Assembly: GCA_903919145.1 (NCBI GenBank)
Contig: CAIXGW010000056.1
Location: 1-64,000, forward strand
Direction of reading: 5' to 3'
Source of the DNA: an uncultured Myxococcales bacterium
Lineage (GTDB): Bacteria > Myxococcota_A > UBA9042
DNA: 64,000 bases
Shown: positions 16,725-24,111 of the stretch, one piece after another
How positions within the stretch are numbered: the stretch's first letter is position 1
Layout: the number at the start of each line of letters is the position of its first letter
Program-made: the position numbers and the translations under genes
The notes under the pieces: generated by a model
Seen by the model: only the letters and a program-made list of their open reading frames with translations
The model's database searches: none
What the model was told of the DNA's origin: nothing

Positions 16725-16928
16725 GTGAAGTTTTTGCGTTTGTGGACGCTGGTTTGGAAAACGACTGGCGAACTTGTTCCGGGCCTGGACGAAGGCGCGG
16801 AAGGCATGTTAATGACGACCGAGGATGCGGCGAAGGACGAAGCACGACGTCAGAACGAGATGTACGCGGATTCAATCGGCGAGATCATCGCGGAACCGAT
16901 CGAAATTAGCCAGCCGCCGGCGAAGTAG
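16725..16928 (+). CDS. Hypothetical acidic protein
   Basis: A 67-residue protein with a GTG start at 16725 placed 5 bases after GGGAGGTGA. The first 18 residues are hydrophobic and aromatic; the rest is Glu/Ala-rich helix. It precedes csrA directly. Function unknown. Confidence 0.6.
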   Translation: MKFLRLWTLVWKTTGELVPGLDEGAEGMLMTTEDAAKDEARRQNEMYADSIGEIIAEPIEISQPPAK

Positions 16929-16955
16929 GTGGCTCTCAACGCAAGGAGGTGTCCA

Positions 16956-17150
16956 ATTTTAGTTCTCACAAGAAGTGAATCTGAATCCATTCGGATCGGT
17001 CACGGCCCCGACGCGGTGGTCGTAACGCTGATTCGGATCTACGGCAGCCGGGCCAGGATCGGCATTGAGGCCCCGCGGCACGTTTCGGTCGTACGGTCGG
17101 AGATCGCAGACCGCGACCAGCAGGAAGGAACACCCGATGCACGGTCCTGA
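16956..17150 (+). CDS. csrA: CsrA/RsmA-family translational regulator
   Basis: The 64-residue product matches CsrA along its whole length: LVLTRSESESIRIG corresponds to the first strand and loop, then a VVVTLIRI strand, then RARIGIEAPRHVSV and VRSEI, which keeps the Leu4 and Arg44 equivalents that bind GGA in RNA. CsrA dimers block or stabilise mRNAs, so a phage copy could retune host or phage translation. The family alignment starts at codon 16956, an ATT, which sits 6 bases after AAGGAGG; the only upstream alternative, GTG 16929, has no ribosome-binding site and would add nine residues foreign to the family. An ATT start is rare and is known for autoregulated infC. Confidence 0.85.
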   Translation: MLVLTRSESESIRIGHGPDAVVVTLIRIYGSRARIGIEAPRHVSVVRSEIADRDQQEGTPDARS

Positions 17151-17313
17151 AAACTGGCACTGCGGGCTGGCCCCGCACACTGAGATGGAAATCCGGCAGG
17201 CCGAGCTTGACGTGATGTACGCCCGCGAAGAGGCAGCGGAGCGGCGGGCGCGGTTCGACGAGGTGCCGGTGCCTGTTTATGAAAATACAGAGGAGGAATT
17301 TTGCGATGAGTGA
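17137..17313 (+). CDS. Hypothetical small protein
   Basis: A 58-residue protein, MHGPENWHCGLAPHTEME..., with a helical Glu/Ala/Arg centre and an acidic end. The ATG at 17137 follows AGGAAGG and overlaps the end of csrA by 14 bases, so the two are co-translated. Function unknown; coupling to csrA makes an anti-CsrA or partner role conceivable. Confidence 0.5.
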   Translation: MHGPENWHCGLAPHTEMEIRQAELDVMYAREEAAERRARFDEVPVPVYENTEEEFCDE

Positions 17314-17593
17314 CGTTTGCCAAACAAGTATTTCGCCCGAACTGTACGCCCAACTGGCGACCTCCGAATTCGTGACGGTTCGCGAGTACGAGCGGGATGA
17401 TGGGACGCGGTTTGCGAATGTGATCGGGGCGGGAACCGAGGGCGAGATGGATTCCCTTGTCGGGACGCCAGGATTACTGCTTGTCATGTCCGGCTTGAAC
17501 TATGTGGGGGATCGGGTTGTCCCGGTGGCCGAATTACTGCCGCCACAAGATGAATTTTGCGAGGGGACCAATGAACGGAATTTGGACGGCTGA
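17306..17593 (+). CDS. Hypothetical protein
   Basis: A 95-residue protein starting MSDVCQTSISPELYAQ, with a mixed alpha/beta pattern (FVTVREYERDDGTRFANVIG). The ATG at 17306 follows GAGGAGGAA and overlaps the preceding gene by 8 bases. I recognise no family. Confidence 0.55.
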   Translation: MSDVCQTSISPELYAQLATSEFVTVREYERDDGTRFANVIGAGTEGEMDSLVGTPGLLLVMSGLNYVGDRVVPVAELLPPQDEFCEGTNERNLDG

Positions 17594-17804
17594 AGAACAG
17601 CGGGAGTCGGTGATCGCCTGGCGGCGAAAGATCGAAGCCGAAAACGTCGCCAACGATCAGATCAGACGCGAGATGATCGAACAACGCGAGATCGAGAAAC
17701 AACGCGGCGCGGCTGGGCCGGCTGGTGCCGGGGCAGCGGCCGTTTTCCAAGGAGGTGAGACGCATGAAGACGCAACGAATCAGGGAGATTTTGGACATCC
17801 TTGA
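17571..17804 (+). CDS. Hypothetical helical protein
   Basis: A 77-residue protein starting MNGIWTAEEQRESV, with a long charged helix to residue 50 and a Gly/Ala-rich tail. The ATG at 17571 follows GAGGGG. It overlaps its neighbours on both sides (23 and 41 bases). Function unknown. Confidence 0.5.
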   Translation: MNGIWTAEEQRESVIAWRRKIEAENVANDQIRREMIEQREIEKQRGAAGPAGAGAAAVFQGGETHEDATNQGDFGHP

Positions 17805-18057
17805 CGCGACGATCCCCGAAAAATCCATGCTCGCGTTTCGGTTTGACAGCGGCGGGGCCGCGTGTCAAGTTACGGATCAGGATTTCTTTCGGATATTCGC
17901 CGGAAAGGATGCTACCCGGCGGATTGGAAGTAGCGGCATAGCGTTCTACTCGCATTACGTGGTCCCCGATTTCGAGGTCCACTGCTGCCGCGACGAGTAC
18001 CAGCGGTGCGAAATCGAGAGCGCCACGCTGCCGGCAATCGAAGGGGGTGGGACATGA
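17764..18057 (+). CDS. Hypothetical protein preceding recombination module
   Basis: A 97-residue protein starting MKTQRIREILDILDA. The ATG at 17764 sits after a perfect AAGGAGGTGA. The centre contains aromatic and Asp-rich strands and three Cys near the end. Its stop overlaps the start of the ERF gene as ATGA, so it may belong to the recombination unit. Family unknown. Confidence 0.55.
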   Translation: MKTQRIREILDILDATIPEKSMLAFRFDSGGAACQVTDQDFFRIFAGKDATRRIGSSGIAFYSHYVVPDFEVHCCRDEYQRCEIESATLPAIEGGGT

Positions 18058-18797
18058 GGGACGACGATCAGATTTTGGAACCAACGGGCCTTGCGGTTCA
18101 GCCGGACCCCACCCCGCTATCGCTGATCGCCCAGATGGTTAACGCCGGGGCGATGAGCGAACAGAGCGTTGCCGTGGTTGAAAAACTAGTGTCGCTCCAG
18201 CAGAGAATGGAGGATCGCCAAGCTGAGAAAGATTTCGCCTACAATTTCGTCCGGCTTCAGGGAGAACTTTCGACGTTCGTTGCGACAAAGCCGGTTCCCG
18301 ACAAGCACGGCAACATCAAATTCTACACGCTCCCGTTTCACGAAATCATGGAGGTTGTGAGGCCGATCCTACTGAGGCTCGGATTCTCTGCCAGCTTCTC
18401 TACTGCCGATTTGAGGGATGGTCGGATGCGGCAGGTCGTCACTCTTCAGCACGAATCAGGCCATCATCGCGACTTCCAGGTTTTCGTGAGGGTAGGTTCC
18501 GGCCCACCCGGAGCAACCGAAAGCCAAGCCGACTCCGGTTCAAACACGACCGCCAAGCGGTTGGCACTGTGCAACGCCCTCGGCATCACAATCGACAACA
18601 GCAACGACGCCCGCGCCGAGGGTAATGCCATTACTGCCGAGCAGGCCGCCACGCTGCGGAAGATGGTCGCCGATTCGCGGGCCGACGAGCAGGCGTTCCT
18701 GCGCTTCGCCGGGGCCAAGAGTTACGAAGAAATCGGGGAGCGGCGGTACGCGGAAGTTCACGCTGCCTTGGAGAAGAAGATGGGGGTGAAGCCATGA
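18054..18797 (+). CDS. erf: ERF-family single-strand annealing protein
   Basis: A 247-residue protein that anneals complementary single strands during phage recombination. The ERF pattern is clear: KDFAYNFVRLQGEL, then NIKFYTLPFHEIMEVV and LRLGFSASF, then VTLQHESGHHRDF, and the late signature TTAKRLALCNALGI. The C-terminal 60 residues form a helical protein-binding tail. The ATG overlaps the upstream stop (ATGA), and its own stop overlaps the exonuclease start the same way, so annealing protein and exonuclease are made together, as in Red-like systems. Confidence 0.85.
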   Translation: MRDDDQILEPTGLAVQPDPTPLSLIAQMVNAGAMSEQSVAVVEKLVSLQQRMEDRQAEKDFAYNFVRLQGELSTFVATKPVPDKHGNIKFYTLPFHEIMEVVRPILLRLGFSASFSTADLRDGRMRQVVTLQHESGHHRDFQVFVRVGSGPPGATESQADSGSNTTAKRLALCNALGITIDNSNDARAEGNAITAEQAATLRKMVADSRADEQAFLRFAGAKSYEEIGERRYAEVHAALEKKMGVKP

Positions 18798-19417
18798 AAA
18801 TCTACGACATGGCACAAGGCACGCCTGAGTGGCATCGCATCCGGCGGGGCGTGGTGACGGCTTCAGAAATTGACGCCCTTGTCAGCCCGGAGTGGAAGCC
18901 TCGGACTGGGCAGGGGCCGGACACCTACCTTTGCACGAAGCTCGCCGAGCGGATGGCGGCTGGCGACGATGAGGAGGAGGTAGGAGGTGCCCCGAGCTGG
19001 GCGGCCGACCAGGGCCACATCCTGGAAAACCTTGCAATCCCGTGGTTCGAGTTTGAGACCGGGTTGCCCGTGCGCCGGGTTGGATTCTGCCTGTCGGACG
19101 ACCAGCGAATTGGCTGTTCGCCGGACGGGCTGATCGGCGAGGACAGCGGGATCGAAGCCAAGTGCCCGCAGCCGACCGAGCACGTCCGGACGCTTCGCGA
19201 AGGCGCGGTGCCGAAGAAATATCTGGCTCAGGTCCACTTCTCCATGCTCGTCACGGGGCGGGCGTCGTGGTGGTTCGTGAGTTACAGCCGCGACCTTCCG
19301 AAACTGAAGGTTCTGGTAGAGCGCGACGACAATATCCAGGCGAAGCTGCAAGCTGCGGTTGACGCCTTCCTTGCCGAGTTCGACAGGGAATTTTCCAAAC
19401 TGAAAGGTGAAGCATGA
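18794..19417 (+). CDS. YqaJ/lambda-exonuclease-family nuclease
   Basis: A 207-residue PD-(D/E)XK exonuclease. GTPEWHRIRRGVVTASE is the family start motif; DGLIG supplies the metal-binding Asp; GIEAKCP gives the Glu-X-Lys pair; a Gln in the following QVHFSML helix completes the site. It resects double-stranded ends to give tails for the ERF protein encoded just upstream, with which it overlaps by 4 bases. Length and motif spacing are normal for the family. Confidence 0.85.
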   Translation: MKIYDMAQGTPEWHRIRRGVVTASEIDALVSPEWKPRTGQGPDTYLCTKLAERMAAGDDEEEVGGAPSWAADQGHILENLAIPWFEFETGLPVRRVGFCLSDDQRIGCSPDGLIGEDSGIEAKCPQPTEHVRTLREGAVPKKYLAQVHFSMLVTGRASWWFVSYSRDLPKLKVLVERDDNIQAKLQAAVDAFLAEFDREFSKLKGEA

Positions 19418-19971
19418 AGCCAGGCAGCTATCAAGCAGTCGTGACAGAACACCGTTGGACGACCGCCAAATCCGGCCTTGCCGGGTTGGCGATCACGGCC
19501 GACGTGACAGACAGTTTCGGCGGTATCGAGACCGTTACCGGAACGATCTGGTTTTCCCCCAAGGCCATGCACATGGCCCGGAAACAACTGGGAAATCTTG
19601 GGTTCCGGCACGGCGAACAGAAGGCCGCTGACATCGGGAACACGATCAGCTTCGTGGGCCGTAACTGCGAAGTTCAGTTGGAGGAAAACGAGTACCCGAA
19701 GGGAAGCGGAAAGAAGACCATCAAGATTGGATGGTTCGGTCCTCGGACATACGCGCCTCCGCCGCCTGCTGATGTGCTGGCCGGCCTGGACGCCGCACTC
19801 GATGACGCCAAGGACGACATGGACGCGGACGAGTTCGAGCGTGCCAACCCGCTTCCGCCGCCGCCTGTCGCTCCGCCCCCGCCCCCGCCGCTGACCGAGG
19901 ACGGGCTGCCGTTCAGTTGGATTGGGATTATGATTGCTGCTGGACTTTCAGCATGTTCGGCGATGTGCTAG
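19414..19971 (+). CDS. Single-stranded-DNA-binding-like protein
   Basis: A 185-residue protein coupled to the exonuclease by ATGA. Residues 1-105 are strand-rich and basic and resemble an OB-like phage ssDNA-binding protein (GSYQAVVTEHRW, VTGTIWFSPKAM). Residues 115-165 are acidic and Pro-rich, ending with TEDGLPF, close to the SSB protein-interaction tip. Unusually the frame continues for another 17 hydrophobic residues before stopping, which would bury the tip. The position after an annealing protein and an exonuclease supports the ssDNA-binding call. Confidence 0.6.
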   Translation: MKPGSYQAVVTEHRWTTAKSGLAGLAITADVTDSFGGIETVTGTIWFSPKAMHMARKQLGNLGFRHGEQKAADIGNTISFVGRNCEVQLEENEYPKGSGKKTIKIGWFGPRTYAPPPPADVLAGLDAALDDAKDDMDADEFERANPLPPPPVAPPPPPPLTEDGLPFSWIGIMIAAGLSACSAMC

Positions 19972-20038
19972 AATGCAAACGCCGGGCGGAGTGGTTTCCG
20001 ACCGGCGCTCTTGCCAATCAGATCACAAGGAGATCGTC

Positions 20039-20566
20039 ATGGCTGAAACGCATTCTACTTCATTGCGTGCGAAAGTTCAACGGCTCAATTATGCTCAATC
20101 GAAACTCACGGAGAGGGTTTATCCGCAAGAAAAGACATGCTTCAAGTGCGGGGAGACAAAGGCGTCGTCAGACTTCTACAAGCACCCAGAAATGGCAGAT
20201 GGTCTTCTTGGTAAGTGCAAGGAATGTACGAAGAGTGATACTAAAGAGAATTACCTTTCGGACATTCCGAAGCGACAAGAGTATGAGAGGAAAAGAACAT
20301 CGAGGCTCGCACGTAAAGAACAAAACAGAAAGTACCGTAAGAAGAGAAAATTTAACCAAGAAAAGTATCGAGCCGGCAATATGTTACATAGTGCCATTCG
20401 AGATGGACGCTTGATTCGGCAACCGTGTGAAGTGTGTGGAGACATCAAATCGCAAGGTCATCACGACGACTACAGCAAGCCGCTTGAAGTTCGTTGGCTG
20501 TGCTTCAAGCATCATCAAATGCAACACGGGAAGCTGAAGTATCTAAAGGATTCACATGTCCCGTAG
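20039..20566 (+). CDS. HNH endonuclease with N-terminal zinc knuckle
   Basis: A 175-residue protein starting at ATG 20039 after AAGGAGAT. Residues about 33-62 carry a Cys4 knuckle (CFKCGETKASSDFYK, then KCKEC). A Lys/Arg-rich helix follows. The HNH core is C-terminal: CEVCG, then SQGHHDDYSKPL with the His pair, then WLCFKHHQMQH. This looks like a free-standing homing-type endonuclease inserted between recombination genes. A lower-GC composition than its neighbours supports mobility. A weak TTTCAG/TAGAAT promoter (19946-19974) lies in the end of the previous gene. Confidence 0.8.
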   Translation: MAETHSTSLRAKVQRLNYAQSKLTERVYPQEKTCFKCGETKASSDFYKHPEMADGLLGKCKECTKSDTKENYLSDIPKRQEYERKRTSRLARKEQNRKYRKKRKFNQEKYRAGNMLHSAIRDGRLIRQPCEVCGDIKSQGHHDDYSKPLEVRWLCFKHHQMQHGKLKYLKDSHVP

Positions 20567-20635
20567 AAATCTCAACCGTTCTGAGTTCCATCGTTAGTGG
20601 TGAACTACGTCTCTCCAAAAAGCATGGGAACCACC

Positions 20636-20661
20636 GGGCCGGTGTAAGGCCGGCATTTTGA
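20636..20661 (+). terminator. Possible weak terminator
   Basis: A hairpin with GCCGG (20638-20642) and CCGGC (20650-20654) arms and a 7-base loop, followed by ATTTTG. It sits after the HNH gene. The short T run makes it weak. Confidence 0.4.
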
Positions 20662-20672
20662 AAGGACTTGAC

Positions 20673-20885
20673 ATGATTTCGACCGCGATCGGAACCGCCT
20701 GCGGACTGGGAATCTTTTTCCTTGGTATGATCTGCGCGAACATGCTGACGGGGAAGTCCAGCCGCGAGCAACACTCGTTGGACCTGACAGAGAAGAGTGT
20801 AGAGGCGCTGATTCGTCGCAATGAACTGACCGAGAACACAAATGAGTTATTGGAGAGAATCGAACGCGCAATCAAGGAAGGTTAG
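20673..20885 (+). CDS. Small membrane protein with coiled tail
   Basis: A 70-residue protein starting MISTAIGTACGLG at ATG 20673. Residues 4-28 are one hydrophobic segment (GLGIFFLGMICANML) and residues 30-70 a charged amphipathic helix. Such small proteins insert N-terminus first and can act in superinfection exclusion or as lysis regulators. There is no direct evidence for either. Confidence 0.5.
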   Translation: MISTAIGTACGLGIFFLGMICANMLTGKSSREQHSLDLTEKSVEALIRRNELTENTNELLERIERAIKEG

Positions 20886-20887
20886 TC

Positions 20888-21412
20888 ATGTCCCGTAGGA
20901 GTCCGATTCCGGCTGAACTAAAACCTGAAAACATTGTTGCGATCATAGATCAACGCGAGCAATGCCCGTTGGATTTATTTCCTCTGGCCGTCGAAAGGGG
21001 AACTTTGACTACGGGCGATTACAGTTTGCGCGGACTTGAGAAGATCGTCGCAATCGAGCGGAAAAGTCTTCAAGACGCAATCGCCTGCTGTGGGCGAGAA
21101 CGCGATAGATTCGAGCGAGAGATGCACCGAATCCTGTCCTACCCGTGCCGGGCGTTGGTCGTCGAAGCCACTTGGTACGACATTGAGGCGGGCGAGTGGC
21201 GTGGCGATATTACGCCAGCACAGGTACTTGGCTCGCTGCTGTCTTGGATGATGCAAGGAATCCCGGTTCTGATGGCCGGCGACCATGAACGCGCTGGCCG
21301 TTACGTGGCCCGGATGCTGCTGTTGGCGGCCAGACGCAGGTGGCGTGAGTCAAGATCATTACTGGCCGTACTGGACGAACCAGAGGAGGATGAAAATGTT
21401 ACGAGAGTTTGA
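20888..21412 (+). CDS. ERCC4/XPF-type nuclease
   Basis: A 174-residue protein with an ERCC4 nuclease domain at residues 15-140. The catalytic set is visible: Asp21 in AIIDQRE, GDYSL at 43-47, and IERKS at 56-60 giving the ERK core. XPF-type enzymes cut branched or flapped DNA, and phages use stand-alone versions in recombination or replication. It lacks the helix-hairpin-helix dimer domain of the cellular proteins. It lies downstream of the ERF/exonuclease set and overlaps the next gene by 17 bases. Confidence 0.8.
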   Translation: MSRRSPIPAELKPENIVAIIDQREQCPLDLFPLAVERGTLTTGDYSLRGLEKIVAIERKSLQDAIACCGRERDRFEREMHRILSYPCRALVVEATWYDIEAGEWRGDITPAQVLGSLLSWMMQGIPVLMAGDHERAGRYVARMLLLAARRRWRESRSLLAVLDEPEEDENVTRV

Positions 21413-21566
21413 GCCGACCGACGTTTACATTGCGGCGTGTTTGATGCCGTTTTCGTCACGCCGAGCGGGCCTAGAACACGAGGCCCATTGCCCCCGGTGC
21501 CAATCGATCATCCGGGGAGAAGACGAAGAAGAAAAAGCCGACAACGACGAGGAGGGTGAATCATGA
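21396..21566 (+). CDS. Small acidic zinc-knuckle protein
   Basis: A 56-residue protein starting MLREFEPTDVYIAACL, with a CPRC pair that, with an upstream His and Cys, may bind zinc, and a very acidic tail (GEDEEEKADNDEE). The ATG at 21396 follows AGAGGAGG. Function unknown. Confidence 0.5.
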   Translation: MLREFEPTDVYIAACLMPFSSRRAGLEHEAHCPRCQSIIRGEDEEEKADNDEEGES

Positions 21567-22096
21567 CCGATCAGGAAATCATCCGAGCCGTCGAGGGTTA
21601 CTGCGACATCTGCAACGGATGTGAGTTGAAGCCCGGCTGTCAGACCGAGCCGAACTTTGGATGCCAGTCGGCGGAGAAACAGCGACGGGGCCAGATTTCT
21701 CCCCCGTGCCGTTTGTGCGGAGAGCGAACGCCGATCGTGTTCAATATCCGGCTCCACGCCGTCCCGGTCTGCCAGGCATGCGCTATCGCGATCACGCGGC
21801 AGGAAGTCGCATCCCGCAGCCGGCGCGACGCCGAGACCGACGCGGACGCGGAGACGTGGCGACCGTTCGGCACCGAGCCACAGGACGGAACTGAGTTCCT
21901 TGCGTGTCGTGAGGATTCCGGCGTGCTGATCTGCTGGTGGGCCGATCTCGACGACCAAGCGACCTTGTTCGAGGCCGGCGGCGACGATCTGACGGCAGAC
22001 CCGCCGACGCATTGGATTCCATTGCCGGATGGGCCGGCGGCCGTGGATGCGAAGTGCGACCGCGTGGCCCGGTTCGGCGGAAGGAATTGCACATGA
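21563..22096 (+). CDS. Cys-rich protein with DUF551-like C-terminus
   Basis: A 177-residue protein. Residues 13-55 hold several Cys pairs (CDICNGCELKPGC, CRLCGE) and residues 70-75 another (CQAC), so it probably binds two or more zinc ions. Residues 105-158 resemble DUF551-type phage sequences (DGTEFLACREDSGVLICWW, then THWIPLPDGP). The last residues, DAKCDRVAR..., recur at the end of the next gene. It overlaps both neighbours by 4 bases. Role unknown. Confidence 0.6.
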   Translation: MTDQEIIRAVEGYCDICNGCELKPGCQTEPNFGCQSAEKQRRGQISPPCRLCGERTPIVFNIRLHAVPVCQACAIAITRQEVASRSRRDAETDADAETWRPFGTEPQDGTEFLACREDSGVLICWWADLDDQATLFEAGGDDLTADPPTHWIPLPDGPAAVDAKCDRVARFGGRNCT

Positions 22097-22341
22097 GCGT
22101 AACCGTTGAGCAGGTGAAATACTGGCACGTTTTCGCCGGAATCGGCCATGTGGTGTCGGCGAATCTCGGTACGGGCTGGCTGGAGCTGGCTTGCGGGACT
22201 GTCTGCACCGGCGACGCGACAGAAGACACGCCGAAACGCATCTGCCGCAAGTGCAGGGAGAGGTTGAAAGGCGCGGTTCCTGTCGCCACGGACGCGATCT
22301 GCGACCGCGTGGCCCGATCCGCGACGGAATTCCGGCACTGA
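22093..22341 (+). CDS. Small Cys-rich protein
   Basis: An 82-residue protein starting MSVTVEQVKYWHVFAG, coupled to the upstream gene by ATGA. Cys at CGTVC and CRKC could form a zinc site. Its C-terminus repeats the DA-x-CDRVAR ending of the previous gene, including 17 identical bases. Function unknown. Confidence 0.55.
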   Translation: MSVTVEQVKYWHVFAGIGHVVSANLGTGWLELACGTVCTGDATEDTPKRICRKCRERLKGAVPVATDAICDRVARSATEFRH

Positions 22342-22343
22342 AC

Positions 22344-22373
22344 TTGACACGCGGACGGCGGAAAGCGTAGGAT
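22344..22373 (+). promoter_or_regulatory. Sigma70-like promoter
   Basis: TTGACA at 22344-22349, an 18-base spacer containing GGCGGAA, and TAGGAT at 22368-22373. It shares -35, -10 and spacer bases with the promoter at 15294, suggesting they form a phage promoter family. Confidence 0.65.
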
Positions 22374-22393
22374 GACGGACGCTGGAATTGACG

Positions 22394-22594
22394 ATGAAAA
22401 CTTACCGAACAAAAATCGAGCCGGTTCCCCCTTGCTGGGGATCAAAGCAATTTGGTCCCGCCGCCTTCGTCAGCGGTCAGCACAGCACGGGGGAGCCGGC
22501 TTGCCTTTTGTACGGAGCTGGAAATGACGAAACTACGTTCCGTATTGACGTGCCTTGCCATAATCTATATGATTGTGACACGTCAACCAATTAA
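22394..22594 (+). CDS. Hypothetical small protein
   Basis: A 66-residue protein starting MKTYRTKIEPVPPCWG. It follows a good promoter but has a weak ribosome-binding site (GGAA). The second half overlaps the promoter of the next gene. It may be a real small protein or a leader region. Confidence 0.4.
   Translation: MKTYRTKIEPVPPCWGSKQFGPAAFVSGQHSTGEPACLLYGAGNDETTFRIDVPCHNLYDCDTSTN
22545..22586 (+). promoter_or_regulatory. Promoter with flanking palindromic operator
   Basis: TTGACG (22545-22550), 17-base spacer, TATGAT (22568-22573). TTGACGTG starting at the -35 is exactly repeated in inverted form as CACGTCAA at 22579-22586, so an 8-base inverted repeat brackets the -10. A dimeric repressor could close this promoter. 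Confidence 0.6.
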
Positions 22595-22606
22595 CGGAGG
22601 AACGTC

Positions 22607-23197
22607 ATGACCAAGGGAAGACGAGGCGAGAATCTAAAGGCTGGACAGCCTAGGCCGTGGATTCAACGCGGCGACAAGCACCCACAATGGAAGGGTGACA
22701 AGGCGTGCAAAAATTCCAAGCGCGGAAGGGCTCGACGCACGTTCAAACTTGGTCCGTGCCAAGACTGCGGAAAGCCGGCAACCGACAGGCATCATGAGGA
22801 CGGCGACACCGGAAACAATTCCACTGACAACGTGGTGATTCTCTGTCGCAAGTGCCACATGATCCGCGATGGAAGATCTGCAGCACTTGCGAAAAAGCGG
22901 ATGCCAAAACGAGATCCACTGCCTTGTGCAAACTGCGGCGTCCCGTCAAGTCCTTTGCGTGGCGGTCTGTGCCACGCCTGCAACGAGTATCTACGCCGAA
23001 CAGGTAGGAAGCGGCCGTACAAGGAAGACGGCTACCGTAAGGCAGTGGAGGCGAGAAACTCAGGTCCTTGCAAACGATGCTTGCGCCCTGCAAATTTGAA
23101 GGGCTACCCGACTCGTGGTTATTGTGCGTCGTGCTACGCGTACATCTTGCGACAAGAGAAGGTCGGACTTCCCGTGAAGCCGTTCAGGGGGCACTAA
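22607..23197 (+). CDS. HNH endonuclease with C-terminal zinc fingers
   Basis: A 196-residue protein. The HNH core lies at residues about 49-90: CQDCG, TDRHHEDGDTGN with the His pair, then NVVILCRKCH. Two further Cys4 units follow (CANCG/CHAC and CKRC/CASC), probably for DNA binding. It is the second HNH gene in this early block and has its own promoter with a palindrome, so it may be a mobile, self-regulated homing nuclease. The ATG follows AACGGAGG. Confidence 0.75.
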   Translation: MTKGRRGENLKAGQPRPWIQRGDKHPQWKGDKACKNSKRGRARRTFKLGPCQDCGKPATDRHHEDGDTGNNSTDNVVILCRKCHMIRDGRSAALAKKRMPKRDPLPCANCGVPSSPLRGGLCHACNEYLRRTGRKRPYKEDGYRKAVEARNSGPCKRCLRPANLKGYPTRGYCASCYAYILRQEKVGLPVKPFRGH

Positions 23198-23199
23198 AA

Positions 23200-24111
23200 A
23201 TGGCTGCCAAGTTTCGCAAGGTTGATCCCCGTTTCTGGAATGACGAAAAGGTTCGTCGTCTTGATTCTGACGGCCGTCTTCTGGCCCTATGGCTGCTGAC
23301 TTCCAGCCGCGTCAACCGATGCGGGATTGTGCTCTGGAGCCCCGGTCTGGCGAGCGAGGAAACTGGCATCCCTAGAAACCGTGTCGATACCGTATTGGAT
23401 ACGGTATGTAGTACGCTCCCGTGGAAGTTCGATCAGGGTATCGGCGTGGTATTTCTGGTTCACTGGTGGCGATATAATCGGCCTGATAACGTCAAGGCGC
23501 TGAAGGGTGCATTAGCTGACCTTCACGACGTTCCCAGATCGAAGGTTGTCGCGTTCTTAACGCAATCTAGGCAAGACCTTCCGTCAACGCTATGGGATTG
23601 TATTGATACTGTATGCAATACGGTATCGTATACTGTATGCGCCCAGGAGAAGGAACAGGAGAAAGAGCAGGAGAAGGATTCAGGAGCAGGAGACGTAGGG
23701 GTTCCACCCCTACAACCCCGGCATTCGAGCAGAAGCCGCAAGCACAACGACAACGGTTACTGTCAAGCGTTCGAAGAGTTCTGGAAAGTCTATCCGCGAC
23801 GTGAAGCAAAAAAGGTAGCGTTCGAATCATGGAAGACAGCCGGAGGAAAAATCAAGAAGGATCGTAGCATATCGTCGGAGGATGCTGCTGCGTTCCTGCT
23901 GGATAGAGCCACCGTGTTTGCGAACAGCCCGCGCGCTAAATGGCCGATGGACAAAATTTGCCACCCTGCTACTTGGTTGAACCAAGGACGCTATGACGAC
24001 GATCCGGCCGCATGGGAGGCTGGCTACGACGAGAAGCCGGCCGCGAAGGAAGAGACCCCGCAAGAGTTCGTGGCACGAGCATTAAGGGAGTACCCCGATG
24101 ACGACAAATGA
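23200..24111 (+). CDS. Phage replication initiator/replisome organiser-like protein
   Basis: A 303-residue protein. The N-terminus (KVDPRFWNDEKVRRL, then LLALWLLTSSRVNRCGI) is the usual start of phage replication proteins with a winged-helix domain. A charged linker of repeated Glu-Lys-Glu-Gln follows near residue 150. The C-terminal part has EEFWKVYPRREAKKVAFESW, the typical initiator or helicase-loader interaction segment. It probably binds the origin and brings in the host helicase. Placement after recombination genes fits. The start at 23200 fits the family better than longer frames. Confidence 0.7.
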   Translation: MAAKFRKVDPRFWNDEKVRRLDSDGRLLALWLLTSSRVNRCGIVLWSPGLASEETGIPRNRVDTVLDTVCSTLPWKFDQGIGVVFLVHWWRYNRPDNVKALKGALADLHDVPRSKVVAFLTQSRQDLPSTLWDCIDTVCNTVSYTVCAQEKEQEKEQEKDSGAGDVGVPPLQPRHSSRSRKHNDNGYCQAFEEFWKVYPRREAKKVAFESWKTAGGKIKKDRSISSEDAAAFLLDRATVFANSPRAKWPMDKICHPATWLNQGRYDDDPAAWEAGYDEKPAAKEETPQEFVARALREYPDDDK

